64,000 nt of DNA from CADEDV01 sp964412375. Its GTDB lineage: Bacteria; Bacteroidota; Bacteroidia; Chitinophagales; Chitinophagaceae. Of the stretch, positions 33,420-41,376 are shown piece by piece. Both the position numbers and the translations under genes were made by a program. The stretch is taken from NCBI GenBank assembly GCA_964412375.1, contig CAYPOD010000001.1, forward strand, positions 62,001 to 126,000. Reading direction: 5' to 3'. Below the pieces are notes generated by a model. That model searched no databases, was not told the origin of the DNA, and saw only the letters and a list, made by a program, of their open reading frames with translations. Position 1 is the first letter of the stretch. Each line of letters starts with the position of its first letter.

Positions 33420-34970
33420 TCAGACTTTTATCAGTTTATCTCCATCCTTACAAACTACATGGTAAAGATCGGTCCGGCGGTCATTCCATGTCTGAACTGA
33501 ACCATACTGCCGGTTCCGTTTCAATAAATTTATATCCAGTTCCTGCACGATGGCAGTTTCTACATTAGGGGGCGCCTCGGCAGCCAGCCCTTCCCGGTGA
33601 AATTCTATATCACTCGGGGTAAGTATTGCAGATTGTGCAAAATGAATATCAAGATTGTCCACATTGGGCAGGTTGCCCACACAGCCTGTCATCACCACAT
33701 ACACCTGGTTTTCTATGGCACGGGCCTGTGCACAATACCTCACCCGCAGGTAGGAACGCCGCTCATCAGTATTGAAAGGTACAAAAATGATATTGGCTCC
33801 TTTGCTGGCGGCAATGCGGCATAATTCAGGAAACTCAATATCATAACAAATAGCAATCGCAATTTTCCCGCAATCCGTATTAAATACTTTTATTTCATCA
33901 CCTGCCTGCACACCCCACCATTTTTTTTCATGAGGTGTGATGTGGATTTTATACTGGCGGGCATGGGTGCCGTCCCTTTTAAATAGATAAGATACGTTAT
34001 ACAGGTTCTCATTCTCTACTTCAAAATGCGATCCTCCGATAATGTTGACATTATACCGGATGGCCAATCTTGTAAAAAGTTCCACGTATTGCCCGGTGAA
34101 TTTGTCCAGTTCCCTAACCGCCTCTGCGGGATGTTTTTTGGGCAAGAACGTAAGTAACTGCATGGTCAGCATTTCGGGAAATACGACAAAATCGGTCCGG
34201 TAATCAGACGCTACATCTACAAAATACTCGCAGTTGGCGGCAAATTCATCAAAGTCTTTAATCATCCGCATCTGGTACTGGATACAGGTAACCCTCACAT
34301 AAGGATCTGCTTTCTGCATCTGGTCTTTCTTGTCGGTATAAAGCAGGTTGTTCCATTCCAGGAAAGTGCCATATCCTACCGATTCTTTGTCATTGGGTAA
34401 ATAATCGGGAAGCAACCGTTTCAGGACAAACCCGTTGGATAACTGTGCCGTCAGCACCGGGTCATAAATTTTTTTATCAATTACCTGCTGCACATACTCC
34501 TTTACTTCCATTTTGTCAGCATACCGGTGATAATGCGGGATCCGGCCGCCGATAAGGATGTTTTTCAGGTTATACTCTTTCACCAGGTTCTTTCTTGCTT
34601 CATACAATCGCCGGGCCAGTTTCATCTGGCGGTAAGCCGGATGCACCATGATCTCCATGCCATACAAAGTATCGCCACCCGGATCATGATTGCGGATCAT
34701 TCCTTTATCAGTGAGTTCATTCCAGCTTGCGGTTTCAGCATATTCGCTTCGGTTTATGATGAGGCTGCAACAGGAAGCAATGATCTTGCCATTGTATTCA
34801 ATACAAAATTGACCTTCAGGAAAAACCGATAAGATACTTTGAAACTGTTCTATGCTCCAGGGTTTCATTCCCGGGAAACATTCCAGTTGCAAGTGGCAAA
34901 CTGCTTCGTGATCATTGATAGAAATATTTCGGCATTTGATCCTTTTTTTTGTAATTGTTTTTACTGCCAT
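33420..34970 (-). CDS. GNAT acetyltransferase / carbon-nitrogen hydrolase fusion
   Basis: A 516-residue fusion. The N part (about 10-210) is a GNAT fold (IMVHPAYRQMKLARRLYEARK, the acetyl-CoA loop). The C part (about 225-500) is a nitrilase-fold hydrolase with the catalytic triad Glu266 (VVFPEML), Lys341 (QYKIHITPHE) and Cys375 (AICYDIEFPE). Such fusions are known in many bacteria but their substrate is not settled. A minus-strand TAATTTTG box (35005-35012) lies 34 bases upstream. Not linked to the two-component pair by function that I can see. Confidence 0.93.
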   Translation of the reverse strand: MAVKTITKKRIKCRNISINDHEAVCHLQLECFPGMKPWSIEQFQSILSVFPEGQFCIEYNGKIIASCCSLIINRSEYAETASWNELTDKGMIRNHDPGGDTLYGMEIMVHPAYRQMKLARRLYEARKNLVKEYNLKNILIGGRIPHYHRYADKMEVKEYVQQVIDKKIYDPVLTAQLSNGFVLKRLLPDYLPNDKESVGYGTFLEWNNLLYTDKKDQMQKADPYVRVTCIQYQMRMIKDFDEFAANCEYFVDVASDYRTDFVVFPEMLTMQLLTFLPKKHPAEAVRELDKFTGQYVELFTRLAIRYNVNIIGGSHFEVENENLYNVSYLFKRDGTHARQYKIHITPHEKKWWGVQAGDEIKVFNTDCGKIAIAICYDIEFPELCRIAASKGANIIFVPFNTDERRSYLRVRYCAQARAIENQVYVVMTGCVGNLPNVDNLDIHFAQSAILTPSDIEFHREGLAAEAPPNVETAIVQELDINLLKRNRQYGSVQTWNDRRTDLYHVVCKDGDKLIKV

Positions 34971-35004
34971 ACGATCATTTTTTCATCAACTCCTGCCAGG
35001 TTTG

Positions 35005-35012
35005 CAAAATTA
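35005..35012 (-). promoter_or_regulatory. -7 box of the GNAT/nitrilase gene
   Basis: The minus strand reads TAATTTTG, matching TAnnTTTG, 34 bases before the start. Confidence 0.55.
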
Positions 35013-35101
35013 AATTGAGGCTGTTGGCGGGCAATTAATATAAAATTAGAAATGAATTAATTTGTATGTACACTGAAAAAGAAATATTTAACAGCAGTTT
35101 C

Positions 35102-35109
35102 TATCTTTG
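35102..35109 (+). promoter_or_regulatory. -7 box of trmD
   Basis: TATCTTTG (TAnnTTTG) ends five bases before the ATG at 35115, giving a leaderless or near-leaderless trmD mRNA. Confidence 0.65.
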
Positions 35110-35114
35110 ACCTT

Positions 35115-35795
35115 ATGCGAATAGATATTATCACCGTGTTGCCAGAATTGCTGGAAAGTCCCTTGCAGCACAGTATCATGAAACGGGCCCAGGAAAAGGG
35201 ATTGTTGACGGTGGAAGTGCATCAACTCCGCAAATGGGCCGTGAATGATTATGGCCAGGTGGATGATTACCAATATGGCGGCGGCGCCGGCATGGTGATG
35301 ATGTGTGAACCATTGGCCAAAGCAATAGAAGAGCTATCAGCAAACAGAAAATATGATGAAGTCATCTACCTGACCCCGGATGGCGAAAAGCTGAACCAGA
35401 AAATTGCGAACAACCTTTCGCTAAAGGAAAACCTGTTGCTCATCTGCGGGCATTACAAAGGAATTGATGAAAGAATACGGGAACATTTTGTAACAAAGGA
35501 GATTTCGATCGGTGATTTTGTATTAAGCGGTGGTGAATTACCTGCTGCTATTTTAGTAGATGCCATCGGACGTTTGCTGCCCGGTGTGCTGAACGATGAA
35601 ACATCTGCCCTCTTTGATTCCTTCCAGGATAATATGTTGGCGCCGCCTGTATATACAAGACCCGAAGACTTCCGCGGCTGGAAAGTGCCGGATGTGCTGA
35701 TGAGCGGAAACCATAAGCTCATCGAAGAGTGGAGGCATGAGCAATCGTTGCAACGAACACAAAGAAGAAGACCCGACCTGCTGGACGAACAGTAA
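35115..35795 (+). CDS. trmD: tRNA (guanine(37)-N1)-methyltransferase
   Basis: TrmD methylates G37 next to the anticodon and prevents frameshifting. The 226-residue protein has the start MRIDIITVLPELLES, the trefoil-knot motifs GGGAGMVMMCEPLAKA (about 55-70), LLLICGHYKGIDERI (about 107-121) and EISIGDFVLSGGELPA (about 129-144), and a C-terminal RRPDLL end. In many bacteria trmD sits in the rpsP-rimM-trmD-rplS operon; here rpsP and rimM are 31 kb away, so the operon is split. Confidence 0.96.
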   Translation: MRIDIITVLPELLESPLQHSIMKRAQEKGLLTVEVHQLRKWAVNDYGQVDDYQYGGGAGMVMMCEPLAKAIEELSANRKYDEVIYLTPDGEKLNQKIANNLSLKENLLLICGHYKGIDERIREHFVTKEISIGDFVLSGGELPAAILVDAIGRLLPGVLNDETSALFDSFQDNMLAPPVYTRPEDFRGWKVPDVLMSGNHKLIEEWRHEQSLQRTQRRRPDLLDEQ

Positions 35796-36131
35796 ACAAA
35801 TGCTGTTTCTTCATGCTAATGCCAGGAGAATAAAATAAAAGCACAGGATGAACAGCAGGTTGATTGCAATGGTTGTTTTCATAAGTACTGATTTTGGTTA
35901 TATCACTAAATAAAATCAATTTTATTGCCAGTGGCAGCTTATCCACAATGGATTTATACGAGTTGGGTAAAATAACAAGCGGGCTGTAAAAGTGAGACGG
36001 CAGGAAATACGAACGGAAAACACTTTTTGCAAAAAGCAATTCTACGCTTTGCTTAATAAGACAAAATCAATCTATACGGCGACAAAAAACACCTTCCGGC
36101 TTCTCCTGCCGGAAATCTATATATTGCAGGA
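35796..36131. other. Intergenic region with palindromes
   Basis: This gap of about 335 bases holds a possible 23-residue peptide on the minus strand (35811-35882), a perfect 14-base palindrome CTTTTTGCAAAAAG (36023-36036) and a hairpin TTCCGGC-N7-GCCGGAA (36094-36114) just before the next gene. No terminator with a T-run is evident after trmD. Confidence 0.45.
35811..35882 (-). CDS. Possible 23-residue membrane peptide
   Basis: The reading ATG to TGA encodes MKTTIAINLLFILCFYFILLA plus LA, a single hydrophobic helix with a short basic start. It resembles stand-alone single-helix peptides such as KdpF, but no partner operon is adjacent and no exact -7 box was found. Chance is a real alternative. 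Confidence 0.25.
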   Translation of the reverse strand: MKTTIAINLLFILCFYFILLALA

Positions 36132-36728
36132 ATGAAACAAATCCTGGCTATACTTCTGTTCGTAACATTTATCTCCTGTCATTCATCTCAAAAAAGTGGC
36201 AGCAGTACCGCAACTCCGAATGAAAGCCAGGAGATTTTCTGGAATGAACTTCAAAAACTTTGCGGCAATGCCTATGAAGCTACTATAACAGCAGCGCCTG
36301 CCAACGACATTGCTTTTCGCAACAAAAAGCTGTTGATGCATGTACGAAGCTGTAATGAAAATGCAATAAGGATACCCTTTATGGTTGGTGACAATCGTTC
36401 CCGCACATGGATATTCACCAAATTATCAGGTAAATTATTATTAAAGCATGATCACCGTCATGAAGACGGTAAAGAAGACAGTATCACACAATACGGCGGA
36501 GGAACCAGCAACAGCGGATCGGCAACAGTTCAATATTTTCCTGCCGACCAGCAAACGGTAAATATATTACCTGCTGCAGCGGGCAATATGTGGTGGGTGG
36601 AACTGATGCCCGGAAAATATTTTACCTATAATCTTCGTCGCATGGGAACCGACAGGTTATTCAGCATCCGGTTCGATCTTTCAAAACCTGTTGCAGCACC
36701 CGAAGCTCCCTGGGGCTGGAAAGATTAA
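36132..36728 (+). CDS. Lipoprotein of unknown function
   Basis: A 198-residue lipoprotein (lipobox FISC, Cys16) with a mature beta-rich domain. Visible features include KHDHRHEDGKEDSITQYGG and WWVELMPGKYFTYNLRRMGTD near the C terminus. No family name can be assigned. It is preceded by a hairpin at 36094 and followed after 87 bases by the GH109-like gene, so the two may be unrelated. Confidence 0.7.
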   Translation: MKQILAILLFVTFISCHSSQKSGSSTATPNESQEIFWNELQKLCGNAYEATITAAPANDIAFRNKKLLMHVRSCNENAIRIPFMVGDNRSRTWIFTKLSGKLLLKHDHRHEDGKEDSITQYGGGTSNSGSATVQYFPADQQTVNILPAAAGNMWWVELMPGKYFTYNLRRMGTDRLFSIRFDLSKPVAAPEAPWGWKD

Positions 36729-36815
36729 AACATTCATCAAACGATTGCCTGATTTTTCAGCAGCATCCCAACCTATCCTTTTATTTGGGAAATTGCACAG
36801 CATAACATTGATTGT

Positions 36816-38270
36816 ATGAATAAAGACCGCAGAAAATTTTTACGCCGCATCGCTATTGGTGGTGGAATGATGGCTACCGGCCTTCCTTCTTTTGCCAGCA
36901 ATTTTGCCACTACAGATGAAGAAACAGAACGATCGCTGCAACTGCAAAATGGTAAACAACGCTTCAATATGTGCGGCTATGCAGCGCCGAAGCTTGAAAC
37001 TGTCAGGGTCGGAATCGTTGGCCTGGGTATGCGGGGGCCCGGTGCTGTTGAAAGAATGAGTTTCATTGAAGGTGTGGAAATAAAAGCACTGTGTGATAAA
37101 TTTCCAGAAAGGGCGGCATCAGCACAGAAAATTGTAGAGAAAGCAGGTTTACCCAAAGCCAAAGAATACAGTGGCAATGACGGCTGGAAAGCTTTGTGTG
37201 AAAGCAACGAGGTGGACCTAATTTATATCTGCACACCCTGGCATTTGCACACCCCGATGGCTTTATATGCCATGAAAAACGGGAAACATGTGGCCGTGGA
37301 AGTGCCTGCTGCTGTCACACTGGATGAATGCTGGCAATTAGTGGAAACATCAGAGAAAACAAAGAAGCATTGCATGATGCTGGAGAACTGTTGCTATGAT
37401 TTCTTTGAACTGCTGACATTGAATATGGCAAGACAGGGATTGTTTGGTGAACTGATACATGCCGAAGGCGCCTACATTCATGACCTGCGTGACCTGAATT
37501 TTTCAAAAACCGGTTATACTGATATGTGGCGGCTTAAAGAGAATGCATCAAGAAACGGCAATCTATATCCAACGCATGGACTTGGCCCCGTTGCCCAGTG
37601 TCTCAACATAAATCGTGGTGACAAAATGGAATATCTTGTTTCCATGAGCAGCGCTGATTTTATGATGAATGCTATTGCCAGAGAAAAAGCTGCTGCCGAT
37701 TCGTTTTACAATGAATTTGTTGATAGACCTTACAGGGGCAACATGAACACCACACTGATCAAAACCTACAAAGGAAAGACCATCATGGTGCAGCATGATG
37801 TTACTTCACCAAGACCCTATTCGAGAATACATTTAATAAGCGGCACAAAGGGAGCCGCCAGTAAGTGGCCTTCACCGGAAAGAATTGCTTTTGGACATGG
37901 CTGGATCAAAAAAGAAGAACTGGATGATCTGTATAAAAAATATTCACCGCCCATCATTAACCATATTGGTGAACTGGCAAAAAAAGTAGGAGGCCATGGC
38001 GGCATGGATTTTATCATGGACTGGCGGCTGATTGACTGCCTTCGTAATGGCCTGCCGCTCGACCAGGATGTGTATGATGCTGCGTTATGGAGTGCCATTG
38101 CCCCTCTAAGCGAAAGATCGGTGGCAAAAAAATCAAGAACGGTGGATGTTCCTGATTTCACCCGGGGCTCATGGAAAACAAACAAGCCGGTTAACCTCAC
38201 ATTGGAGGGCGGAGGCAGCACCGGGGTGCGGAAAATTGAAAAAACCGGGTCAAAACAACTGGTTCCGTAG
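36816..38270 (+). CDS. Gfo/Idh/MocA oxidoreductase, GH109-like glycosidase
   Basis: A 484-residue protein exported by the Tat pathway: the N terminus MNKDRRKFLRRIAIGGGMMATG is a twin-arginine signal. The Rossmann domain follows with VGIVGLGMRGPGAVERM (NAD-binding, about 65-81), then the EKPxx-equivalent AVEVPAAVTL (about 167-176) and the C-terminal Gfo/Idh/MocA fold (LYPTHGLGPVAQ, about 250-261). Tat-exported members with tightly bound NAD include the GH109 alpha-N-acetylgalactosaminidases; the match in length and export supports that, but the sugar specificity is not proven. Confidence 0.85.
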   Translation: MNKDRRKFLRRIAIGGGMMATGLPSFASNFATTDEETERSLQLQNGKQRFNMCGYAAPKLETVRVGIVGLGMRGPGAVERMSFIEGVEIKALCDKFPERAASAQKIVEKAGLPKAKEYSGNDGWKALCESNEVDLIYICTPWHLHTPMALYAMKNGKHVAVEVPAAVTLDECWQLVETSEKTKKHCMMLENCCYDFFELLTLNMARQGLFGELIHAEGAYIHDLRDLNFSKTGYTDMWRLKENASRNGNLYPTHGLGPVAQCLNINRGDKMEYLVSMSSADFMMNAIAREKAAADSFYNEFVDRPYRGNMNTTLIKTYKGKTIMVQHDVTSPRPYSRIHLISGTKGAASKWPSPERIAFGHGWIKKEELDDLYKKYSPPIINHIGELAKKVGGHGGMDFIMDWRLIDCLRNGLPLDQDVYDAALWSAIAPLSERSVAKKSRTVDVPDFTRGSWKTNKPVNLTLEGGGSTGVRKIEKTGSKQLVP

Positions 38271-38462
38271 TACAAACTACCTGTTTTGTGTAACATTAAC
38301 TGTATTTCAGCCGTTTATACATGCAACAATTGACGAAAATCACTGTGCAGATTGCAGGAAAACGCTAATTTCACGGCGTTTTAGTTAAGGATTGTAGCAA
38401 TTGGTTAAAACATAAAAGAACCGTCACCTGGCGGAGTATAAAAAAAATCAGTATAGCATTTC

Positions 38463-39545
38463 ATGAAGGCCCTGACCACTATCACAGACCCGGTTTATAT
38501 CCCAAAAGAACATTTCAGCCGGTATGAAAAATTCTGGCTGAACTATATCAATGATAAACGGGATCTACCTTTTATTCATCTGCTCACAGCCATTCACCTG
38601 CTTGTTCTTCCGGCTGCCATTATTCTCTACACCCCCTTGCTGCAGGGCTGGCAATGGTGGTTATTATATATCCCCTATTTCTATGTTTCGCAATTATATT
38701 TCAAAGGCCGTTTTGGTTTGATGCTGCATTGCATCAGCCACCGAAAACTTTTTAAAAAAGGATATACCTGGATCTATAACTGGATCATCTGGGCTATTTG
38801 TCCTTTTTTTGGTCACACTCCTGAAACCTATTTTGTTCATCACATGGCTATGCATCATGTGGAGAACAATCATGAAGATGATGCCAGCAGCACCATGAAC
38901 TACCAACGGGACAGCTTGTGGAACTTTATTCAATATGTTGGTCGTTTTCTCTTTCTCGGCTTCCGCGACACCTTCATGTACCTCTTTAACCGCAAACGGA
39001 AAAAATTATACATGCGGCTTACTTACGGTGAAATGTCCTTTTATGCATTCTGCGTGGGAATGAGTTTTGTGAATTTCAAAGCCACTTTATTCATTTTCAT
39101 CATTCCGTTTGTGTTTGCCCGCATCGTCATGATGCTGGGCAACTGGGCACAACATGCTTTTATACATGTGGATGACCCCGAACAGAACACCATCAATTGC
39201 ATCAACACCAAATACAACCACACCTGCTGGAACGATGGCTACCATGCCGTACACCATGTCCGCCCTGCTTTGCATTACACCGAAATACCGGTGGAATTCA
39301 TGAAGAACAAAGACAGTTTTGCAGAACAAAAGATACTTATATTCGATGGCATCCATTACCTGCATATTTTTCTCTGGCTGATGCAAAAACGCTACGATAA
39401 ACTGGCCGACCACCTGGTGAATATTAATGGTATGTTCAGCAGCAGGGAAGAAGCCATCGAAGTCTTGAAACAGCGTACACGGAAGATGAAACCTGTCAAA
39501 CATGAGCCTGTTTCGGAAGAACAGGTGAACCTGGCCATCGGCTAA
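38463..39545 (+). CDS. Membrane fatty acid desaturase
   Basis: A 360-residue membrane di-iron desaturase. The three histidine clusters are HCISHRKLF (about 87-93), HHMAMHHVENNHED (about 126-139) and DGYHAVHHVRPALHY (about 259-273), separated by hydrophobic helices (LLTAIHLLVLPAAIILY, WWLLYIPYFYVSQLYF, FYAFCVGMSFVNFKATLFIFIIPFVFA). It introduces double bonds into acyl chains or related lipids; the regiospecificity is unknown. It stands alone, 192 bases after the preceding gene. Confidence 0.88.
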   Translation: MKALTTITDPVYIPKEHFSRYEKFWLNYINDKRDLPFIHLLTAIHLLVLPAAIILYTPLLQGWQWWLLYIPYFYVSQLYFKGRFGLMLHCISHRKLFKKGYTWIYNWIIWAICPFFGHTPETYFVHHMAMHHVENNHEDDASSTMNYQRDSLWNFIQYVGRFLFLGFRDTFMYLFNRKRKKLYMRLTYGEMSFYAFCVGMSFVNFKATLFIFIIPFVFARIVMMLGNWAQHAFIHVDDPEQNTINCINTKYNHTCWNDGYHAVHHVRPALHYTEIPVEFMKNKDSFAEQKILIFDGIHYLHIFLWLMQKRYDKLADHLVNINGMFSSREEAIEVLKQRTRKMKPVKHEPVSEEQVNLAIG

Positions 39546-39597
39546 CTCCAATTAAACCGATTCTCATATCTTTATTGCAGTTCAAAACTGCATACAC

Positions 39598-41235
39598 ATG
39601 TCTTCCTTTTCCATCAATGGCAATCTTGTTGATGTTCACCAGCAAAGAATCTATCCTGCCGGCATAACAGTTCAAAACGGTAAGATTGTTTCTATAAAGG
39701 AGACGCATGATTCACAACTCAAGACTCACGACTACATCCTCCCCGGGTTCATTGACAGCCATGTACATATCGAAAGTTCCATGCTGGTGCCGTCAGAATT
39801 TGCAAGACTGGCTGTGGTGCATGGCACGGTTGCTACTATCAGCGACCCGCATGAGATTGCCAACGTCTGCGGCATGGAAGGAGTTGAATTCATGATCGAA
39901 AACGGGAAAACGGTTCCCTTCAAATTCAATTTCGGTGCACCGAGCTGTGTTCCTGCCACAACATTTGAAACGGCAGGAGCAACAATGGATGCAACTGATG
40001 TAGAAAAGCTATTAAAAAGAGAGGATATTAAATATCTCAGTGAAATGATGAACTTCCCCGGTGTGTTATTCAAAGATGAGGAAGTGATGAAAAAAATTGC
40101 AGCAGCACATCGCCTGGGCAAACCTGTGGACGGCCATGCCCCGGGACTAAGAGGGGAAAAAGCTAAACAATACATTGATGCCGGTATCTATACGGATCAT
40201 GAATGCTTCACCAAAGAAGAAGCCCTCGACAAACTGCAAAACGACATGAAGATCATCATCCGGGAAGGCAGCGCCGCTAAAAACTTTGAGGCACTGATCG
40301 ACCTGTTGCACGACTACCCGGATATGATCATGTTTTGCAGTGATGATAAGCATCCTGATAGTTTGGTGCTGGGTCATATCAACCAGCTATGTGCCAGGGC
40401 AGTTGCCAAAGGCATTGATCTTTTCAAAATATTACAAGCCGCCTGTGTCAATCCGGTTCATCACTATAAATTAGATGTGGGATTATTAAGAGAAGGTGAC
40501 CCGGCAGATTTTATTGCCGTTAAAGACCTGAAGCAATTTGAAGTTGTAAAGACTTTCATCAACGGAGAATTGGTTGCAGAGGAAGGAAAGTCGTTAGTCA
40601 GGAGTCAGAAGTCTAAAGTCATAAACAATTTCTCCTGTAACAAAAAAGAAACATCTGATTTCATCACCCCATTCACTATTCACCATTCACCATTCACCAC
40701 CCCCGTTATCGAAGCCCTCGATGGTCAGCTTATCACTAATAAACTTTTGCTTGAGCCAAAGACTGAAGAAGGAAACATTGTCTGCGATCTTGAAAAAGAC
40801 ATTTTGAAAATCGTTGTCGTAAATCGTTATAATGAAGCCCCTGTTGCCAAAGCCTTCATCAAAAACTTTGGATTAAAACAAGGAGCACTGGCATCCTCAG
40901 TCGCCCACGACAGTCACAACATTGTAGCCGTCGGTGTGGATGATGAAAGTATCTGCAGAGCGGTGAACATGGTCATTGAACACCAGGGAGGTGTCAGCCT
41001 TGTGAAAGATGACCTGGAGCTGATTGTTCCCTTGCCGGTGGCCGGGCTGATGAGCAATGAGGACGGGTATAAAGTAGCCGAACAATATTCCCTGATAGAT
41101 AAAGCTGCCAAAGAAGCCGGTTCCACACTGGGTTCTCCGTTTATGACCCTTTCTTTTATGGCGCTGCTGGTGATCCCCCACCTAAAACTGAGTGACAAAG
41201 GCCTTTTTGACGGCGACAGTTTTTCCTTTGTGTGA
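39598..41235 (+). CDS. ade: Adenine deaminase
   Basis: Ade converts adenine to hypoxanthine plus ammonia in purine salvage. The 545-residue protein has the amidohydrolase HxH (GFIDSHVHIESS, His55 and His57), DPHEIANVCG, GHAPGLRG (about 180), YTDHECFTKEEA (about 199) and FCSDDKHPDSL (about 245), and the Ade C-terminal domain (AHDSHNIVAVG, DGYKVAEQYSLID). Two stretches look foreign to the family: residues about 331-367 (KSLVRSQKSKVINN... to IHHSPFTTP), encoded by heptamer repeat arrays at 40589 and 40671, and about 38-46 (HDSQLKTHD) encoded by another array at 39709. Neither contains a metal ligand, so activity may be retained. Confidence 0.93.
   Translation: MSSFSINGNLVDVHQQRIYPAGITVQNGKIVSIKETHDSQLKTHDYILPGFIDSHVHIESSMLVPSEFARLAVVHGTVATISDPHEIANVCGMEGVEFMIENGKTVPFKFNFGAPSCVPATTFETAGATMDATDVEKLLKREDIKYLSEMMNFPGVLFKDEEVMKKIAAAHRLGKPVDGHAPGLRGEKAKQYIDAGIYTDHECFTKEEALDKLQNDMKIIIREGSAAKNFEALIDLLHDYPDMIMFCSDDKHPDSLVLGHINQLCARAVAKGIDLFKILQAACVNPVHHYKLDVGLLREGDPADFIAVKDLKQFEVVKTFINGELVAEEGKSLVRSQKSKVINNFSCNKKETSDFITPFTIHHSPFTTPVIEALDGQLITNKLLLEPKTEEGNIVCDLEKDILKIVVVNRYNEAPVAKAFIKNFGLKQGALASSVAHDSHNIVAVGVDDESICRAVNMVIEHQGGVSLVKDDLELIVPLPVAGLMSNEDGYKVAEQYSLIDKAAKEAGSTLGSPFMTLSFMALLVIPHLKLSDKGLFDGDSFSFV
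39709..39735 (+). repeat. Heptamer-like repeats in ade (array 1)
   Basis: GATTCAC, AACTCAA, GACTCAC and GACTAC follow one another at a strict seven-base period inside the ade frame, encoding HDSQLKTHD between strand and metal motif. Confidence 0.55.
40589..40623 (+). repeat. AGTCNNN heptamer array inside ade (array 2)
   Basis: Five consecutive AGTCnnn units (AGTCGTT, AGTCAGG, AGTCAGA, AGTCTAA, AGTCATA) fill 35 bases with no gap. The same unit occurs around 3461-3490 after ffh. The array keeps the ade frame and encodes a SLVRSQKSKV segment. Confidence 0.75.
40671..40698 (+). repeat. ATTCACC heptamer array inside ade (array 3)
   Basis: ATTCACT followed by three exact ATTCACC units at seven-base period. 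It encodes FTIHHSPFTT in the ade frame, and lies 47 bases after the AGTC array, probably as part of the same inserted segment. Confidence 0.75.
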
Positions 41236-41376
41236 CTATCGGATTTCTAAAGGATTGTGTTATATTTACTAACCACTGTTTGACATGATCCTTCACCCCA
41301 TTTTGGCTTATTGAAAACACCGATCAATCCTTTACAACCGGGAAACCACCATTGTTTTCAATAATTTATTGCCTCT
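41236..41376. other. Gap before the multi-GAF kinase
   Basis: These 141 bases hold no open frame and no hairpin that I can support. No exact TAnnTTTG box was identified close to the start of the kinase gene. Confidence 0.4.
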
